Notes: generated from the sequence alone by a model not told the origin. Positions 51,588 to 61,490 are shown, counted from the first letter of the stretch. The stretch: DNA of 64,000 bases from Plantibacter flavus (GCF_900177615.1 NZ_FXAP01000001.1:998825-1062824), one strand, 5' to 3'. Program-made: numbers and translations.

Positions 51588-53105
51588 ATGGAAACACTGC
51601 CAGACCCGTCCGCCACCACAACCCGAGTGGCAGGCCGTCGTCTCGTCCGGCGCCTGGGCGAGGGCCGGGAGTGGACGGCCTACTCGACGGTGCTCGCCCA
51701 CCCCGGATCCGCGCACGGCGGGCGTACCGACCAGGCCGCCCCGGCGGGCGACGCGGTGCTGCTCCGAGCGAGAGCGGACGCCGCCGAACGCAACCTCTGG
51801 CGTCGCGCGGCCATCCTGTCCCGACTCGACCACCCGCACATCGTGAGACTCGTCGACGTCGCCGAGGATCCGAACGGCCTCCCGTGCCTGCTGATCGAGC
51901 GGCTCGCCGGCGGCACGTTGGGAGAACTGCTGCGCCGCCGCGAGTCGATCGCTCCCGGTGAGGCCGTCACGATCCTGGCACCACTGGTCGACGCCATCCG
52001 AGCAGCGCACCTCTCCGGGATCAGCCACGGGTCGATCAGCGCTTCGGCCGTGCGCTTCGCCGACGACGGCCGACCGGTCCTCACCGGCTGGTCGGGCGCG
52101 GCTCCCGTGGACCACCAGACCATCGATGGTGGGCTCGGCCGCACTGCTCCGGCGTTCGCTGCCGATTGGACGGCGTTCGCGGCGCTCATGGACGGTGTCC
52201 TGCAGGCGACCGACCCCGACGAGGCTCCCTCGACCGTGGCCTGGGCCGACGTCGTGCCTGAACTCGCCGACCACGAGATCGCCAACCGACTGCAACAGCG
52301 GATCCACGCCCTGGCACGACCGCTCCCGGTCCTGCTCGACCGCGTCGACCCGCCGTCCGCATCACCCGCCGATGCCATCCGTGCTTCCGCCGATCGCGAG
52401 CAGCGGACCGCTCCGCTCCCGCCGACCCGACGAGCCGCGGTCGAATCGCGGCGTCGGTCACGACATCCCGCGTCGTCGCGGCGTCGTCGTCTGGCCTGGC
52501 GACCCGGTCGAGGCACACGGGTCGCGGCCGCCGCCCGCTCGACGCCGTCGGTCGACTCCAGCCCGAGACGTCGTCGACTCGTGATCGGAGCGGCGGGCGC
52601 GGCAGCAGCACTGGTGTCGGCTGCGATGGTGTTCCTGCCGTCCGAAGACCCGAGCACCGCGATCGCGCCGACGCCGGCCGGTTCGGTCGGCCCGGCACCC
52701 GAACCGGTCACGGGTACTGCGCCGCTAGAGGAGACGCCGACGTCACCGGCGGACGAAGCCGACGCCGTCGATGCGGTCACCGGTGACGATCCGGCGGCCG
52801 CGGCCCGCGAGCTCGTCCGCCGACGGGATCAGTGCCGCACGACGGGGGAGGAGGGGTGCGTCTGGGACTCCGTCGAACGCGGGTCCCCGTTCGACGACGA
52901 CGAGCACCTCGGTGTCGGGATCGGATCGATCGATGCGGCGAGCCTCGACCTCGTCGACCGTCAGGGCGACGCGGCGGTCCTTCGCGGCACGGCCGAGCCG
53001 TCCGAGACGGACGAGGCCGCCGCAGGACGACGACAGCCCGTCACGCTCCTCGTGGTGAGGGGCGAGACGGGCTGGCGTCTGCGGGAGGTGTTCACCGCCG
53101 GATGA
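51588..53105 (+). CDS. Membrane-bound pseudokinase
   Basis: 505 residues. The first 250 resemble a Ser/Thr kinase (LVRRLGEGREWTAYSTVLA; ILSRLDHPHIVRLVDVAEDP; LLIERLAGGTLGELL). However, catalytic residues are missing: AVLLRARAD has no AxK lysine, HGSISASAVRF stands where HRDxKxxN should be, and TGWSG replaces DFG. An Arg-rich basic linker (about 300-355) leads to one membrane helix (about 327-346 region after RRRRLVIGAAG) and an extracellular domain with two cysteines (CRTTGEEGC). It is probably a non-catalytic scaffold. GGAGGA precedes the ATG. Confidence 0.7.
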   Translation: METLPDPSATTTRVAGRRLVRRLGEGREWTAYSTVLAHPGSAHGGRTDQAAPAGDAVLLRARADAAERNLWRRAAILSRLDHPHIVRLVDVAEDPNGLPCLLIERLAGGTLGELLRRRESIAPGEAVTILAPLVDAIRAAHLSGISHGSISASAVRFADDGRPVLTGWSGAAPVDHQTIDGGLGRTAPAFAADWTAFAALMDGVLQATDPDEAPSTVAWADVVPELADHEIANRLQQRIHALARPLPVLLDRVDPPSASPADAIRASADREQRTAPLPPTRRAAVESRRRSRHPASSRRRRLAWRPGRGTRVAAAARSTPSVDSSPRRRRLVIGAAGAAAALVSAAMVFLPSEDPSTAIAPTPAGSVGPAPEPVTGTAPLEETPTSPADEADAVDAVTGDDPAAAARELVRRRDQCRTTGEEGCVWDSVERGSPFDDDEHLGVGIGSIDAASLDLVDRQGDAAVLRGTAEPSETDEAAAGRRQPVTLLVVRGETGWRLREVFTAG

Positions 53106-53135
53106 GGCGGTGGACACAGCGCGGTCGGTTCGGGA

Positions 53136-54584
53136 TCAGATCCCGAGCGAGCCGCGGAAGTCGCCTGCTTCGAGGCGGTTCTTCACCTGGACGAGGAAGC
53201 GTGCAGCGTCCGCGCCGTCGATGATGCGGTGGTCGTAGCTCAGCGCGAGGTAGACCGTCGAACGGATCGCGATGGCGTCTGCACCGTCGACCGTGACGAC
53301 GACCGGCTTCTTCGTGACGATACCCGTACCGAGGATCGCCGACTGCGGCAGGAACACGATCGGGGTGTCGAACAGGGCGCCGCGCGAACCGGTGTTGGTC
53401 AGCGTGAACGTGCCGCCCGACAGCTCATCCGGCTGCAGCTTGTTGTCGCGAGTGCGCTGCGCGAGATCGGCGATCTCGGCGCCGAGCTCGGCGATCGACT
53501 TGGAGCCCGAGTTGCGGATGACCGGCGTCAGCAGGCCACGCTCGGTGTCCACGGCGATCGCGAGGTTCTCCGTCTCCGGGTACACGATCTGGTCGCCGTC
53601 GACGGTGGCGTTGATGATCGGGTACGTCTGGAGCGCCTCGCTGGCAGCAAGGGCGAAGAACGGCAGGAACGACAGCTTGTTGCCGGTCTTGGCGAGGAAT
53701 TCGTCCTTGACGGCCGTGCGGAGTGCCGCGACCTTCGTGACGTCGACCTCGACGACGCTCGTCAGCTGGGCGGTGCCCTGCATCGAAGCGACGGCGCGCT
53801 CGGCGACGACCTTGCGCAGACGCGACATGGCCTTGCTCGTGCCACGCAGCTCGGAGACCTGGACGGTCGGAGCAGCGGGCGACTCCGTGGCGCCACCGGC
53901 GCTCTGAGCCTGCAGGACGTCTTCCTTGCGGATACGTCCGCCGACACCGGTGCCGGTGACCGTGCTGAGGTCGACGCCGTGCTGGTTGGCGAGACGACGC
54001 ACCAGCGGCGTGACGTAACCGGAGTTGACGACCCCGCCAGCGGCAGGCGTCGAAGCTGCGGCCGGAGCCGCAGCAGCGGGAGCCGGAGCAGCGGCGGGCG
54101 CCGGAGCAGCAGGCGCAGCAGCGGGTGCCGGAGCAGCAGCAGGCGCAGCGGCGGGAGCCGGAGCGGCAGCTGGCGCCGGAGCAGCAGCGGGCGCCGGAGC
54201 TGCAGCAGGTGCAGGCTCAGCAGCGGGAGCAGGCGCCGCAGCAGGTGCCGGCTCGGGCTCGGCCGCGGGAGCGGGCTCAGCCGGAGCAGGCTCGGCAGCA
54301 GCCGGTTCCGCGGCGAGCGCGGGCTCCTCGGCGGCAGCCGCACCCGAACCATCACCGATGGTCACGAGAGCGGTGCCGACCTCGACGGTCTCGTCCTCCT
54401 GGACGAGGATCGCTTCGATGACACCCGCGACGGGCGAAGGGATCTCGGTGTCGACCTTGTCGGTCGACACTTCGAGCAGCGGCTCGTCGACCTCCACGGT
54501 GTCGCCGACATTCTTCAGCCAGCGGGTGACCGTACCCTCGGTGACACTCTCGCCGAGTGCCGGGAGGCTGACGGATTCGCTCAT
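53136..54584 (-). CDS. sucB: 2-oxoacid dehydrogenase E2 (dihydrolipoamide succinyl/acetyltransferase)
   Basis: 482 residues. One lipoyl domain (1-78) carries its lipoylation lysine in [13 protein letters not shown] (Lys about 43), followed by a ~100-residue Ala-Pro swinging arm (about 82-180), an E1/E3-binding domain ([17 protein letters not shown], about 190) and the acyltransferase core with the catalytic His in [12 protein letters not shown] (about 455). It moves acyl groups to CoA in the pyruvate or 2-oxoglutarate complex; E2 in actinobacteria can serve both. lpd, the E3 subunit, lies directly upstream. AAGGAG precedes the ATG. Confidence 0.88.
   Translation of the reverse strand: MSESVSLPALGESVTEGTVTRWLKNVGDTVEVDEPLLEVSTDKVDTEIPSPVAGVIEAILVQEDETVEVGTALVTIGDGSGAAAAEEPALAAEPAAAEPAPAEPAPAAEPEPAPAAAPAPAAEPAPAAAPAPAAAPAPAAAPAPAAAPAAAPAPAAAPAAPAPAAAPAPAAAAPAAASTPAAGGVVNSGYVTPLVRRLANQHGVDLSTVTGTGVGGRIRKEDVLQAQSAGGATESPAAPTVQVSELRGTSKAMSRLRKVVAERAVASMQGTAQLTSVVEVDVTKVAALRTAVKDEFLAKTGNKLSFLPFFALAASEALQTYPIINATVDGDQIVYPETENLAIAVDTERGLLTPVIRNSGSKSIAELGAEIADLAQRTRDNKLQPDELSGGTFTLTNTGSRGALFDTPIVFLPQSAILGTGIVTKKPVVVTVDGADAIAIRSTVYLALSYDHRIIDGADAARFLVQVKNRLEAGDFRGSLGI
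54050..54330 (-). repeat. Ala-Pro-rich tandem coding repeats (E2 linker)
   Basis: Degenerate tandem repeats encode the Ala-Pro hinge of the E2 protein; unlike other repeats in the window they are in-frame and of variable unit length. They are prone to copy-number change. Confidence 0.8.
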
Positions 54585-54645
54585 GACCTTGTCTCCTTTG
54601 AAACCTGTTGTGTGTTCACTAGCTTATTGGGGTGTTCGGAATGCG

Positions 54646-56019
54646 TCACAGCGCGTGCAGGGGCTTGCCTGCGAGCGCGAGGAATGCTTCGCCGAGCGCC
54701 TCGTTCTGCGTGGGGTGCGCGTGGATCAGCGGCGCGATGTCCTCGGGGTAGGCCTCCCAGTTGACGGCGAGCTGGCCTTCGGCGATGAGCTCACCGACGC
54801 GGGCGCCGATCATGTGCACACCGATGACGGGGCCGTCGTTGACCCGGATGACCTTGACGTTGCCGCTCGTGCCGATGATCTCGCTCTTGCCGTTGCCGGC
54901 CAGGTTGAAGTCGTAGCTCGTGATGTTGTCGGCGCCGTACTGCTCCGCCGCCTTCGCCTCGCTGAGACCGACGGACGCGATCTCGGGGTCGCTGTAGGTG
55001 ACCTTCGGGATGTTGACGTCCTCGATGATGACCGGCTTGAGACCGGCGATCTCCTCGGCCACGAAGATGCCCTGCTGGAAGCCGCGGTGCGCGAGCTGCA
55101 GGCCGGGGACGATGTCGCCGACGGCGTAGAGGCCGGGGATGTTCGTCTCGAGACGGTCGTTGGTGATGACGAAGCCGCGGTCGATGGTGACACCGACCTC
55201 CTCGAAGCCGAGTCCGGCGGTCGACGGGCCACGGCCGACGGCGACGAGCAGCAGCTCTGCGTCGATCGTCTTGCCGTCTTCGAGCGTGATGTGCACGCCC
55301 GAGTCGTCCTGGGTGACACCCTGGAACCGCACGCCGAGCGAGTACTCGATGCCGCGCTTGCGGAACGCGCGCTCGAGCGCCTTGCTGATCGACTCGTCCT
55401 CGTTGGGGACGAGGTGGGGGAGTGCCTCGATGATCGTGACCTCGGTCCCGAACGACTTCCAGACGCTCGCGAACTCGACGCCGATCACGCCGCCGCCGAG
55501 GACGGCGACCTTCTTCGGCACGAAGTCGAGCTGCAGCGCCTGCTCGCTCGTGATGACGCGGCCACCGATCTCGAGACCGGGGAGCGAGCGGCTGTAGGAG
55601 CCCGTCGCGAGGATCACGTTCTTGCCGGTGATGAGGTCGTCGCCGACCTGCACGCTCGTCGGGGAGACCAGACGGCCCTCACCCTCGATGGTGGTGATGC
55701 CGCGGGCCTTCACGAGGCCCTGGAGTCCCTTGTACTTCTTCGCGACGATGCCCTCGCGGTACTTCGTGACGCCCTCGATGTCGATGCCTTCGAAGGTGGA
55801 CTTGACGCCGTACTTCTCCGACTCGCGCGATGCGTCCGCGACCTCGGCGGAGTGCAGCAGCGCCTTCGTCGGGATGCAACCGCGGTGGAGGCAGGTGCCA
55901 CCGACCTTGTCCTTCTCGATCATGCCGACGGTGAGGCCGAGCTGCGAAGCGCGCAACGCCGCAGCGTATCCGCCGCTTCCGCCTCCCAGGACTACCAGGT
56001 CAAAATTCTGCTCGGACAC
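54646..56019 (-). CDS. lpd: Dihydrolipoamide dehydrogenase (E3)
   Basis: 457 residues. FAD motif VVLGGGSGGYAAALRASQLG (about 8-27), redox disulfide GGTCLHRGCIPTKALL (about 38-53), NAD motif VAVLGGGVIGVEFAS (about 173-187) and the C-terminal His-Glu pair in HAHPTQNEALGEAF (about 434-447). It reoxidises the dihydrolipoyl arm of E2, passing electrons to NAD. GTG (56019-56017) with AAGGAG 8 nt upstream gives the proper N-terminus; the open frame extends about 29 codons further but has no start signal. Confidence 0.93.
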   Translation of the reverse strand: MSEQNFDLVVLGGGSGGYAAALRASQLGLTVGMIEKDKVGGTCLHRGCIPTKALLHSAEVADASRESEKYGVKSTFEGIDIEGVTKYREGIVAKKYKGLQGLVKARGITTIEGEGRLVSPTSVQVGDDLITGKNVILATGSYSRSLPGLEIGGRVITSEQALQLDFVPKKVAVLGGGVIGVEFASVWKSFGTEVTIIEALPHLVPNEDESISKALERAFRKRGIEYSLGVRFQGVTQDDSGVHITLEDGKTIDAELLLVAVGRGPSTAGLGFEEVGVTIDRGFVITNDRLETNIPGLYAVGDIVPGLQLAHRGFQQGIFVAEEIAGLKPVIIEDVNIPKVTYSDPEIASVGLSEAKAAEQYGADNITSYDFNLAGNGKSEIIGTSGNVKVIRVNDGPVIGVHMIGARVGELIAEGQLAVNWEAYPEDIAPLIHAHPTQNEALGEAFLALAGKPLHAL

Positions 56020-56114
56020 TCCGTTGCTCCTTGTGTGTGCTTCGTGGTCGATCGGAAACCGTCGTGGTGTGTTCGGCGGCGTCGAGGCGGGTCGAACCGC
56101 CCCCACCGACCTTA

Positions 56115-57617
56115 CTACGGGTGGCTAATCCCCTCGGCCATTGCGAGGAGGGTGCGGACCGCAACGCCGGTCGGGCCCTTGGCGGTGAAGCCGTAGGGGG
56201 CGTCGCCGTTCATCGCGCTCCCGGCGATGTCCAGGTGGGCCCACGGGATGCGGGTGGTGCCGCCCTCCTCGTCAGTGCGGTCGGCGATGAACTCCTGGAG
56301 GAACGTGCCTGCGACGAGCATGCCGCCCGCGGTGGTCCCGGGCTTCGCGTTGGCGAGGTCGGCGACGTCGGAGTCGAGCACCTTGCGCAGCTCCGCGGGG
56401 AACGGCATCGGCCAGAACAGTTCGTCCGCACCGGAACCGGTCGCGATGAGGTCGGTGACGAACGAAGCGTCGCCCATGACGCCGGTGTAGCGGTTGCCGA
56501 GCGCGACCACGGCGGCTCCCGTGAGGGTCGCCACGTCGATGATGGCGTCCGGGCCCTCCTCGCCGGCGGCGACGAGGCCGTCGGCGAGGACCAGCCGGCC
56601 CTCGGCGTCGGTGTTGGTGACCTCGACCGTGCGTCCGCCTCGGATGGTGAGGACGTCGTTCGGCCGGATCGCCGTGCCCGACGGGAGGTTCTCGGCGAGG
56701 CAGAGCCACGCGGTCAGTCTGGTGGGCACCCCGAGACGAGCGGCCGCGGCGAGCACGGCGAGCACGGTCGCCGCGCCGGTCATGTCGTACTTCATGCCGA
56801 CCATCGAGACCGGCGGCTTCAAGGAGAGGCCGCCGCTGTCGAAGGTGATGCCCTTCCCGACGAGGGCCAGGTGGCTTCTGGCCGCCTCCGGGTGGTAGCT
56901 CAGCTTCACGAGTCGCGGAGGCCGCGAGGAGCCCTGTCCGACACCGAGGATGCCACCGAAGCCGTCCTCGGCCAAGCGGGTCTCGTCCCATTCCTCGACC
57001 TCGACGTCGAGGCCGTCGACCGCTGCGCGGGCCGCGTCGGCGAAGGTCGCCGGGTAGAGCTCGTTCGGCGGCGTGTTGACCAGGTCCTTCACGAGCGCGA
57101 CGGCCTCGGCGACCGCGGTGGCGTGCTCCGCGAGCCCGGCATCCGGTGCGTCCACGGTCGACGGGACGACGACGGTGATCTGCCCGAGCGGTGTCGGTGC
57201 CGGCGCGGATCCGACACCGCGCGACGCGGTGTAGCGGTAGGCGCCGATGGCCGCCCCCTCGAGGACGGCTTCGGCGGCGGCGGCCGTCTCCTCCGTCAAC
57301 GCGAACGCGATCGAGGCCTGGCCGTCGATCGTCCTGGTCACTGCACCCGCGGCTCGTCGGAAGGCCGCGTCGTCCGCATCCGGACCGAGGCCGACCAGCA
57401 CGAGACCGGAGGCCGCGCCGAACCGGTCCGGGAGGCGCCGCACCTGGTCTTCGGACCCCGTGACACCGGAGGCGCGCAGCTCGTCCGCGAGCGGTGAGTA
57501 GACATCGGGCGCCAAGAGCTCCGGTCCGTCGTCGCCCTTCCTCACCGCGAGGACGAGCAGCTCGGCCTCGACTCCCTCGACGGCGGCGGACAACACGGAG
57601 AGCACAGGGATCGTCAT
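56115..57617 (-). CDS. pepA: Leucyl aminopeptidase (cytosol aminopeptidase, M17)
   Basis: 500 residues. The M17 C-terminal domain is complete: GKGITFDSGGLSLKP, MKYDMTGAATVL, the two-zinc signature NTDAEGRLVLADG, and an ending HLDIAGSA. It removes N-terminal amino acids, mostly leucine, from peptides in the cytoplasm. Minus-strand TACGAT ends 6 nt before the ATG, so the message may be leaderless. It heads a minus-strand run with lpd and sucB (95-bp gap to lpd). Confidence 0.93.
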   Translation of the reverse strand: MTIPVLSVLSAAVEGVEAELLVLAVRKGDDGPELLAPDVYSPLADELRASGVTGSEDQVRRLPDRFGAASGLVLVGLGPDADDAAFRRAAGAVTRTIDGQASIAFALTEETAAAAEAVLEGAAIGAYRYTASRGVGSAPAPTPLGQITVVVPSTVDAPDAGLAEHATAVAEAVALVKDLVNTPPNELYPATFADAARAAVDGLDVEVEEWDETRLAEDGFGGILGVGQGSSRPPRLVKLSYHPEAARSHLALVGKGITFDSGGLSLKPPVSMVGMKYDMTGAATVLAVLAAAARLGVPTRLTAWLCLAENLPSGTAIRPNDVLTIRGGRTVEVTNTDAEGRLVLADGLVAAGEEGPDAIIDVATLTGAAVVALGNRYTGVMGDASFVTDLIATGSGADELFWPMPFPAELRKVLDSDVADLANAKPGTTAGGMLVAGTFLQEFIADRTDEEGGTTRIPWAHLDIAGSAMNGDAPYGFTAKGPTGVAVRTLLAMAEGISHP

Positions 57618-57623
57618 GCCTCC

Positions 57624-57629
57624 ATCGTA
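57624..57629 (-). promoter_or_regulatory. -10 box of pepA
   Basis: Minus-strand TACGAT ends 6 nt before ATG 57617. Confidence 0.45.
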
Positions 57630-57725
57630 GGCACGTGCCGTTCCGGACCGAGGCGGGGCCGCCGGTGTTCGCTCTCGGCGGTACCGCCGACGCTCGGAGG
57701 GGAAGGGCGCTGCGACACCCCCGTT

Positions 57726-57731
57726 TAGAGT
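57726..57731 (+). promoter_or_regulatory. -10 box of leaderless PAC2 gene
   Basis: TAGAGT ends 6 nt before ATG 57738. Confidence 0.55.
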
Positions 57732-57737
57732 TGAACC

Positions 57738-58661
57738 ATGCCTACGCCTGACGACCTCTACGAGGTGCACCCGGAGATCGACATCCCCGCCGGCCTCCAC
57801 CTCGTCGCGGGGCTCACCGGGTTCTCCGACGCCGGCGGCGCGGTCGGGCAGTTGAACGCCTACCTCGACGACGTCCTCGACACGACGGTCATCGCCGAGT
57901 TCGACGCCGACGTCCTGCTCGACTACCGGGCCCGCCGGCCGATCATCTCGTTCGACCAGGACCACCTGACGGAGTACCGGCCGCCTCGGCTGACCCTGTC
58001 GCTCGCCCACGACGAACTCGGATCGCCGTTCCTGCTGCTCACCGGTTTCGAGCCCGACTTCCTCTGGGACCGCTTCGTCGCTGCCGTGCTCGAGCTCGTC
58101 GATCGATTCCGGGTCAGCGACACCACGTGGGTGCACGCCATCCCGATGCCGGTCCCGCACACCAGGCCGATCGGCGTCACCGTCAGCGGCAACAGGTTCG
58201 ACCTCATCGAGTCGCTCTCGGTCTGGCGCCCCCGCACCCAGGTACCGTCCAACGTGCTCCACCTCCTCGAGTACCGCCTCTACGAGCGCGGCGACAGCAT
58301 CGCGGCCTTCGTGCTCCTCGTTCCGCACTACCTCGCCGACACGGAGTTCCCGGCCGCGGCGATCACGGCGATCGAGAGCCTCAGCGCGGCGACCGGGCTC
58401 ATCTTCCCCACGGACCGTCTCCGCGAGGACAGCCGCGACTTCCTCGCCAAGATCGACGAGCAGGTCGGGACCAACCACGAGCTCGGCCAGCTGGTCACGA
58501 CGCTCGAGGAGCGGTACGACGCCTACATGGCCGACAACTCGCCGAAATCGCCGCTCACCGACATCGACGGGGCGCTCCCGACGGCCGACGAGATCGCCGC
58601 GGAGCTCGAGAAGTTCCTCGCGAGCCGGCGCCACGGCGACGAGGACCGCTCGACCACCTAA
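57738..58661 (+). CDS. PAC2 (proteasome-assembly-chaperone-like) family protein
   Basis: 307 residues of the actinobacterial PAC2 family. Conserved blocks: GLTGFSDAGGAVGQLNAYL (about 29-47), LLDYRARRPIISFDQDHL (about 61-78), and LLTGFEPDFLWDRFVAAV (about 99-116). The family resembles eukaryotic proteasome assembly chaperones; its role in bacteria is not defined and no proteasome genes are nearby. An MFS gene follows after 9 bp; its promoter uses the PAC2 stop codon. Confidence 0.85.
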   Translation: MPTPDDLYEVHPEIDIPAGLHLVAGLTGFSDAGGAVGQLNAYLDDVLDTTVIAEFDADVLLDYRARRPIISFDQDHLTEYRPPRLTLSLAHDELGSPFLLLTGFEPDFLWDRFVAAVLELVDRFRVSDTTWVHAIPMPVPHTRPIGVTVSGNRFDLIESLSVWRPRTQVPSNVLHLLEYRLYERGDSIAAFVLLVPHYLADTEFPAAAITAIESLSAATGLIFPTDRLREDSRDFLAKIDEQVGTNHELGQLVTTLEERYDAYMADNSPKSPLTDIDGALPTADEIAAELEKFLASRRHGDEDRSTT

Positions 58662-58664
58662 GCT
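58659..58664 (+). promoter_or_regulatory. -10 box of leaderless MFS gene
   Basis: TAAGCT ends 6 nt before GTG 58671 and includes the PAC2 stop codon TAA. Confidence 0.5.
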
Positions 58665-58670
58665 GGCTCG

Positions 58671-59978
58671 GTGGGATCTCGACGCGTCTGGTGGGTGTTC
58701 GGCGTCGGGGTGTTCGCCTACCTCATCACCGTCATGCAGCGGTCGACGCTCGGCGTGGCAGCGGTGGACGCCACCGAGCGATTCCAGATCGACGCCGCAG
58801 CGCTGTCGACCCTCGCCGTCGCGCAGCTCATCGTGTACGCCGCGATGCAGGTCCCGGTCGGGGTGCTCATCGACCGCCTCGGACCTCGCGTCCTGATCAT
58901 CGCGGGGCTGACGGTCGTCATGGCGGGCCAGGTCTGGCTGGGTCTCACGACCGGACTCGGCGGCGCGATCGTCGGCCGGATGCTGGTCGGCCTCGGCGAC
59001 GCCGCGGTGTTCACCTCCGTGTTGCGGCTCGTGAACTCCTGGTTCCCCACCCGTCGGGTGCCGATCGTCTCGCAGTGGGTCGGCAACATCGGGCAGATCG
59101 GACAGATCCTCTCGGCGGTGCCGTTCTCCTTCGTCCTGCACGCCTTCGGCTGGTCGCCGGCGTTCCTCAGTGCGGCCGGACTCGTCCTCCTGGCGCTCGT
59201 CGGGGTGTTGATCGTCGTCCGCGACCGGCCGTCCGGTTCCGACGAGGCGCCGCGCCCCGAGACCTGGGGCCACGTCGTCCGCGAGGTCGTCATCAGTCTG
59301 CGTCGGCCAGGGACGCGTCTCGGGTTCTGGTCGCACTTCGTCACCCAGTCCTCCGGTACGGTCCTCACGCTCCTCTGGGGCTTCCCGTTCATGGTCTACG
59401 CGCTCGGCTACCCGCAGCCCCTCGCCGCATCGTTGCTCATCGTGATCGTGGTCTCCGGCATGATCGCGGGACCCATCCTCGGGGTGCTCACCGCCCGGTT
59501 CCCCTATCGGCGGAGCAACCTCGTGCTCGGGATCGTCACGATCATGGGCGTCGCCTGGGCCGCACTCCTCCTCTGGCCGGGCGTCCCACCGATGTGGCTC
59601 GTGATCGTCCTGTTCGTCGTGGTCGGGGTCGGTGGCCCCGGTTCACTCATCGGGTTCGACTTCGCTCGCACCTTCAACCCCATCCGCGCGCTCGGCGGGG
59701 CGAACGGCATCGTGAACGTCGGTGGGTTCCTCGCCAGCTTCGTCATGATGTTCCTCATCGGTCTCATCATCGACGCGGTCAGCGGGGGATCCCGTGCCGA
59801 CTACTCCATGGACAGCTTCCGGATCGCCTTCTCCGTGCAGTACCTGGTGGTCGGGTTCGGGGTCGCGATGCTGCTCGTCGCACGGTCCCGCACACGGAGA
59901 CGCTTTGCCGAGGACGAGGGCATCGCCGTCGGTCCGCTGTGGATCGCGGTCAGAGCCAGACTCGGGCGCCGTCGCTGA
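58671..59978 (+). CDS. MFS transporter
   Basis: 435 residues with 12 hydrophobic helices in the usual two bundles of six. The motif A-like loop between helices 2 and 3 reads GVLIDRLGPRVLIIAGL (about residues 64-80), and a charged central loop (RDRPSGSDEAPRPETWG, about 184-200) divides the halves. It most resembles the bacterial hexuronate/organic-anion MFS group by overall shape, but no substrate can be assigned. The GTG start is leaderless-like. Confidence 0.85.
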   Translation: MGSRRVWWVFGVGVFAYLITVMQRSTLGVAAVDATERFQIDAAALSTLAVAQLIVYAAMQVPVGVLIDRLGPRVLIIAGLTVVMAGQVWLGLTTGLGGAIVGRMLVGLGDAAVFTSVLRLVNSWFPTRRVPIVSQWVGNIGQIGQILSAVPFSFVLHAFGWSPAFLSAAGLVLLALVGVLIVVRDRPSGSDEAPRPETWGHVVREVVISLRRPGTRLGFWSHFVTQSSGTVLTLLWGFPFMVYALGYPQPLAASLLIVIVVSGMIAGPILGVLTARFPYRRSNLVLGIVTIMGVAWAALLLWPGVPPMWLVIVLFVVVGVGGPGSLIGFDFARTFNPIRALGGANGIVNVGGFLASFVMMFLIGLIIDAVSGGSRADYSMDSFRIAFSVQYLVVGFGVAMLLVARSRTRRRFAEDEGIAVGPLWIAVRARLGRRR

Positions 59979-60047
59979 GCGTTCGCTTCGTCCACCGATC
60001 CCACCCTTGACAAACTGCCTGTGGCTCTGGGGTCTTCCGGCGCGCGC

Positions 60048-60053
60048 TATAAT
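60048..60053 (+). promoter_or_regulatory. Candidate -10 box of sigA
   Basis: A perfect TATAAT, giving a leader of about 140 nt before sigA. A TTGACA lies at 60007-60012, but the 35-bp spacing is too long for it to be the partner -35; another TTGACA is at 60119-60124. Confidence 0.5.
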
Positions 60054-60202
60054 GGAACACGGACCCGTTCACCTCTCGGAATGTCGGCGGCCCTTTTCGG
60101 GTTGCACTGCACCAAGACTTGACATGGGTCCTCGTAATGTCCGAAATCACGGACGATCCGGCGATGACTGTCCATGCCGGGTCCGAACAGGAAGGTGCAG
60201 CT

Positions 60203-61486
60203 ATGGCCACCAAGACGGCTCGCGCAGACGAAGCAGCGCCAGCAGACGAGGCCACGGAGGCTCCCGCAGCGAAGGCTCGGACCACCAAGGCCACCACGAC
60301 CCGAGCGAAGGCTGCTCCCAAGAAGGCCACCCGCGCCAAGGCGGGTACGAAGTCGAGCACGGAGCCCGACGAGGGCACGGACGACGAGGACGTCGTCGTC
60401 GAGGTCGTCGCCGACGACGCCGTGGTCGACGCGCCCGCAGGCGACGCCACCGAGGCGGTCGAGGAGGAGGACGACAAGTCCGTGCCGGAGATCACCCTCC
60501 CCACCGACGCACTCGTGCTCTCCAACAGCGACGACGACGAGATCCCGGTGTACTCGGCCGCGATCACCGGCGCAACCGCCGACCCGGTCAAGGACTACCT
60601 CAAGCAGATCGGTAAGGTCGCGCTCCTCAACGCGGCCGAAGAGGTCGAACTCGCGATGCGCATCGAGGCGGGCCTCTTCGCCGAGGACAAGCTCGCCCAG
60701 CTCTCCGACCTCGAGAAGCGCTCGCGGGTCGGTCGTGAGCTGCAGTGGGTCGCGAAGGACGGCGCCCGCGCCAAGAGCCACCTCCTCGGGGCGAACCTCC
60801 GACTCGTCGTGAGCCTCGCGAAGCGGTACACGGGCCGAGGCATGCAGTTCCTCGACCTCATCCAGGAGGGCAACCTGGGCCTCATCCGTGCGGTCGAGAA
60901 GTTCGACTACACCAAGGGCTTCAAGTTCTCCACCTACGCGACCTGGTGGATCCGTCAGGCCATCACGCGTGCCATGGCCGACCAGGCGCGCACCATCCGC
61001 ATCCCGGTGCACATGGTCGAGGTCATCAACAAGCTCGCCCGCGTCCAGCGGCAGATGCTGCAGGACCTGGGCCGCGAGCCCACGCCCGAGGAGCTCAGCC
61101 GCGAACTCGACATGACGCCCGAGAAGGTCATCGAGGTCCAGAAGTACGGCCGCGAGCCCATCTCGCTGCACACGCCCCTCGGCGAAGACGGCGACAGCGA
61201 GTTCGGCGACCTCATCGAGGACACCGAGGCGGTCGTGCCGGCCGACGCCGTCAGCTTCACCATGCTGCAGAAACAGCTGGAGTCGCTCCTGGACTCGCTC
61301 TCCGAGCGGGAAGCGGGCGTCATCCGGATGCGCTTCGGCCTCGGCGACGGCATGCCCAAGACGCTCGATCAGATCGGCGACACCTTCGGGGTCACCCGTG
61401 AGCGCATCCGGCAGATCGAGTCGAAGACCATGGCGAAGCTGCGTCACCCGAGCCGATCCCAGTCGCTCCGCGACTACCTCGAGTAG
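60203..61486 (+). CDS. sigA: Principal RNA polymerase sigma factor (HrdB/SigA type)
   Basis: 427 residues. An Ala/Lys- and then Asp/Glu-rich N-terminal region (about 1-110) precedes region 1.2 ([20 protein letters not shown], about 132-151), region 2 ([40 protein letters not shown], which reads the -10), region 3 and region 4 with the -35-reading helix ([20 protein letters not shown], near the end). The standard ATG at 60203 has GGAAGG upstream. The family directs transcription of housekeeping genes. murT starts 4 bp after its stop. Confidence 0.93.
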   Translation: MATKTARADEAAPADEATEAPAAKARTTKATTTRAKAAPKKATRAKAGTKSSTEPDEGTDDEDVVVEVVADDAVVDAPAGDATEAVEEEDDKSVPEITLPTDALVLSNSDDDEIPVYSAAITGATADPVKDYLKQIGKVALLNAAEEVELAMRIEAGLFAEDKLAQLSDLEKRSRVGRELQWVAKDGARAKSHLLGANLRLVVSLAKRYTGRGMQFLDLIQEGNLGLIRAVEKFDYTKGFKFSTYATWWIRQAITRAMADQARTIRIPVHMVEVINKLARVQRQMLQDLGREPTPEELSRELDMTPEKVIEVQKYGREPISLHTPLGEDGDSEFGDLIEDTEAVVPADAVSFTMLQKQLESLLDSLSEREAGVIRMRFGLGDGMPKTLDQIGDTFGVTRERIRQIESKTMAKLRHPSRSQSLRDYLE

Positions 61487-61490
61487 GAGC

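Noticed and set aside
56115-59336. Apparent 1073-codon minus-strand protein ending in leucyl aminopeptidase
   Set aside because: The pepA start is at 57617 with a -10 box beside it; the extension is antisense to PAC2 and MFS and lacks domain content.
60007-60012. TTGACA as the -35 partner of the sigA TATAAT
   Set aside because: The spacing is 35 bp, far from the 16-18 bp needed.
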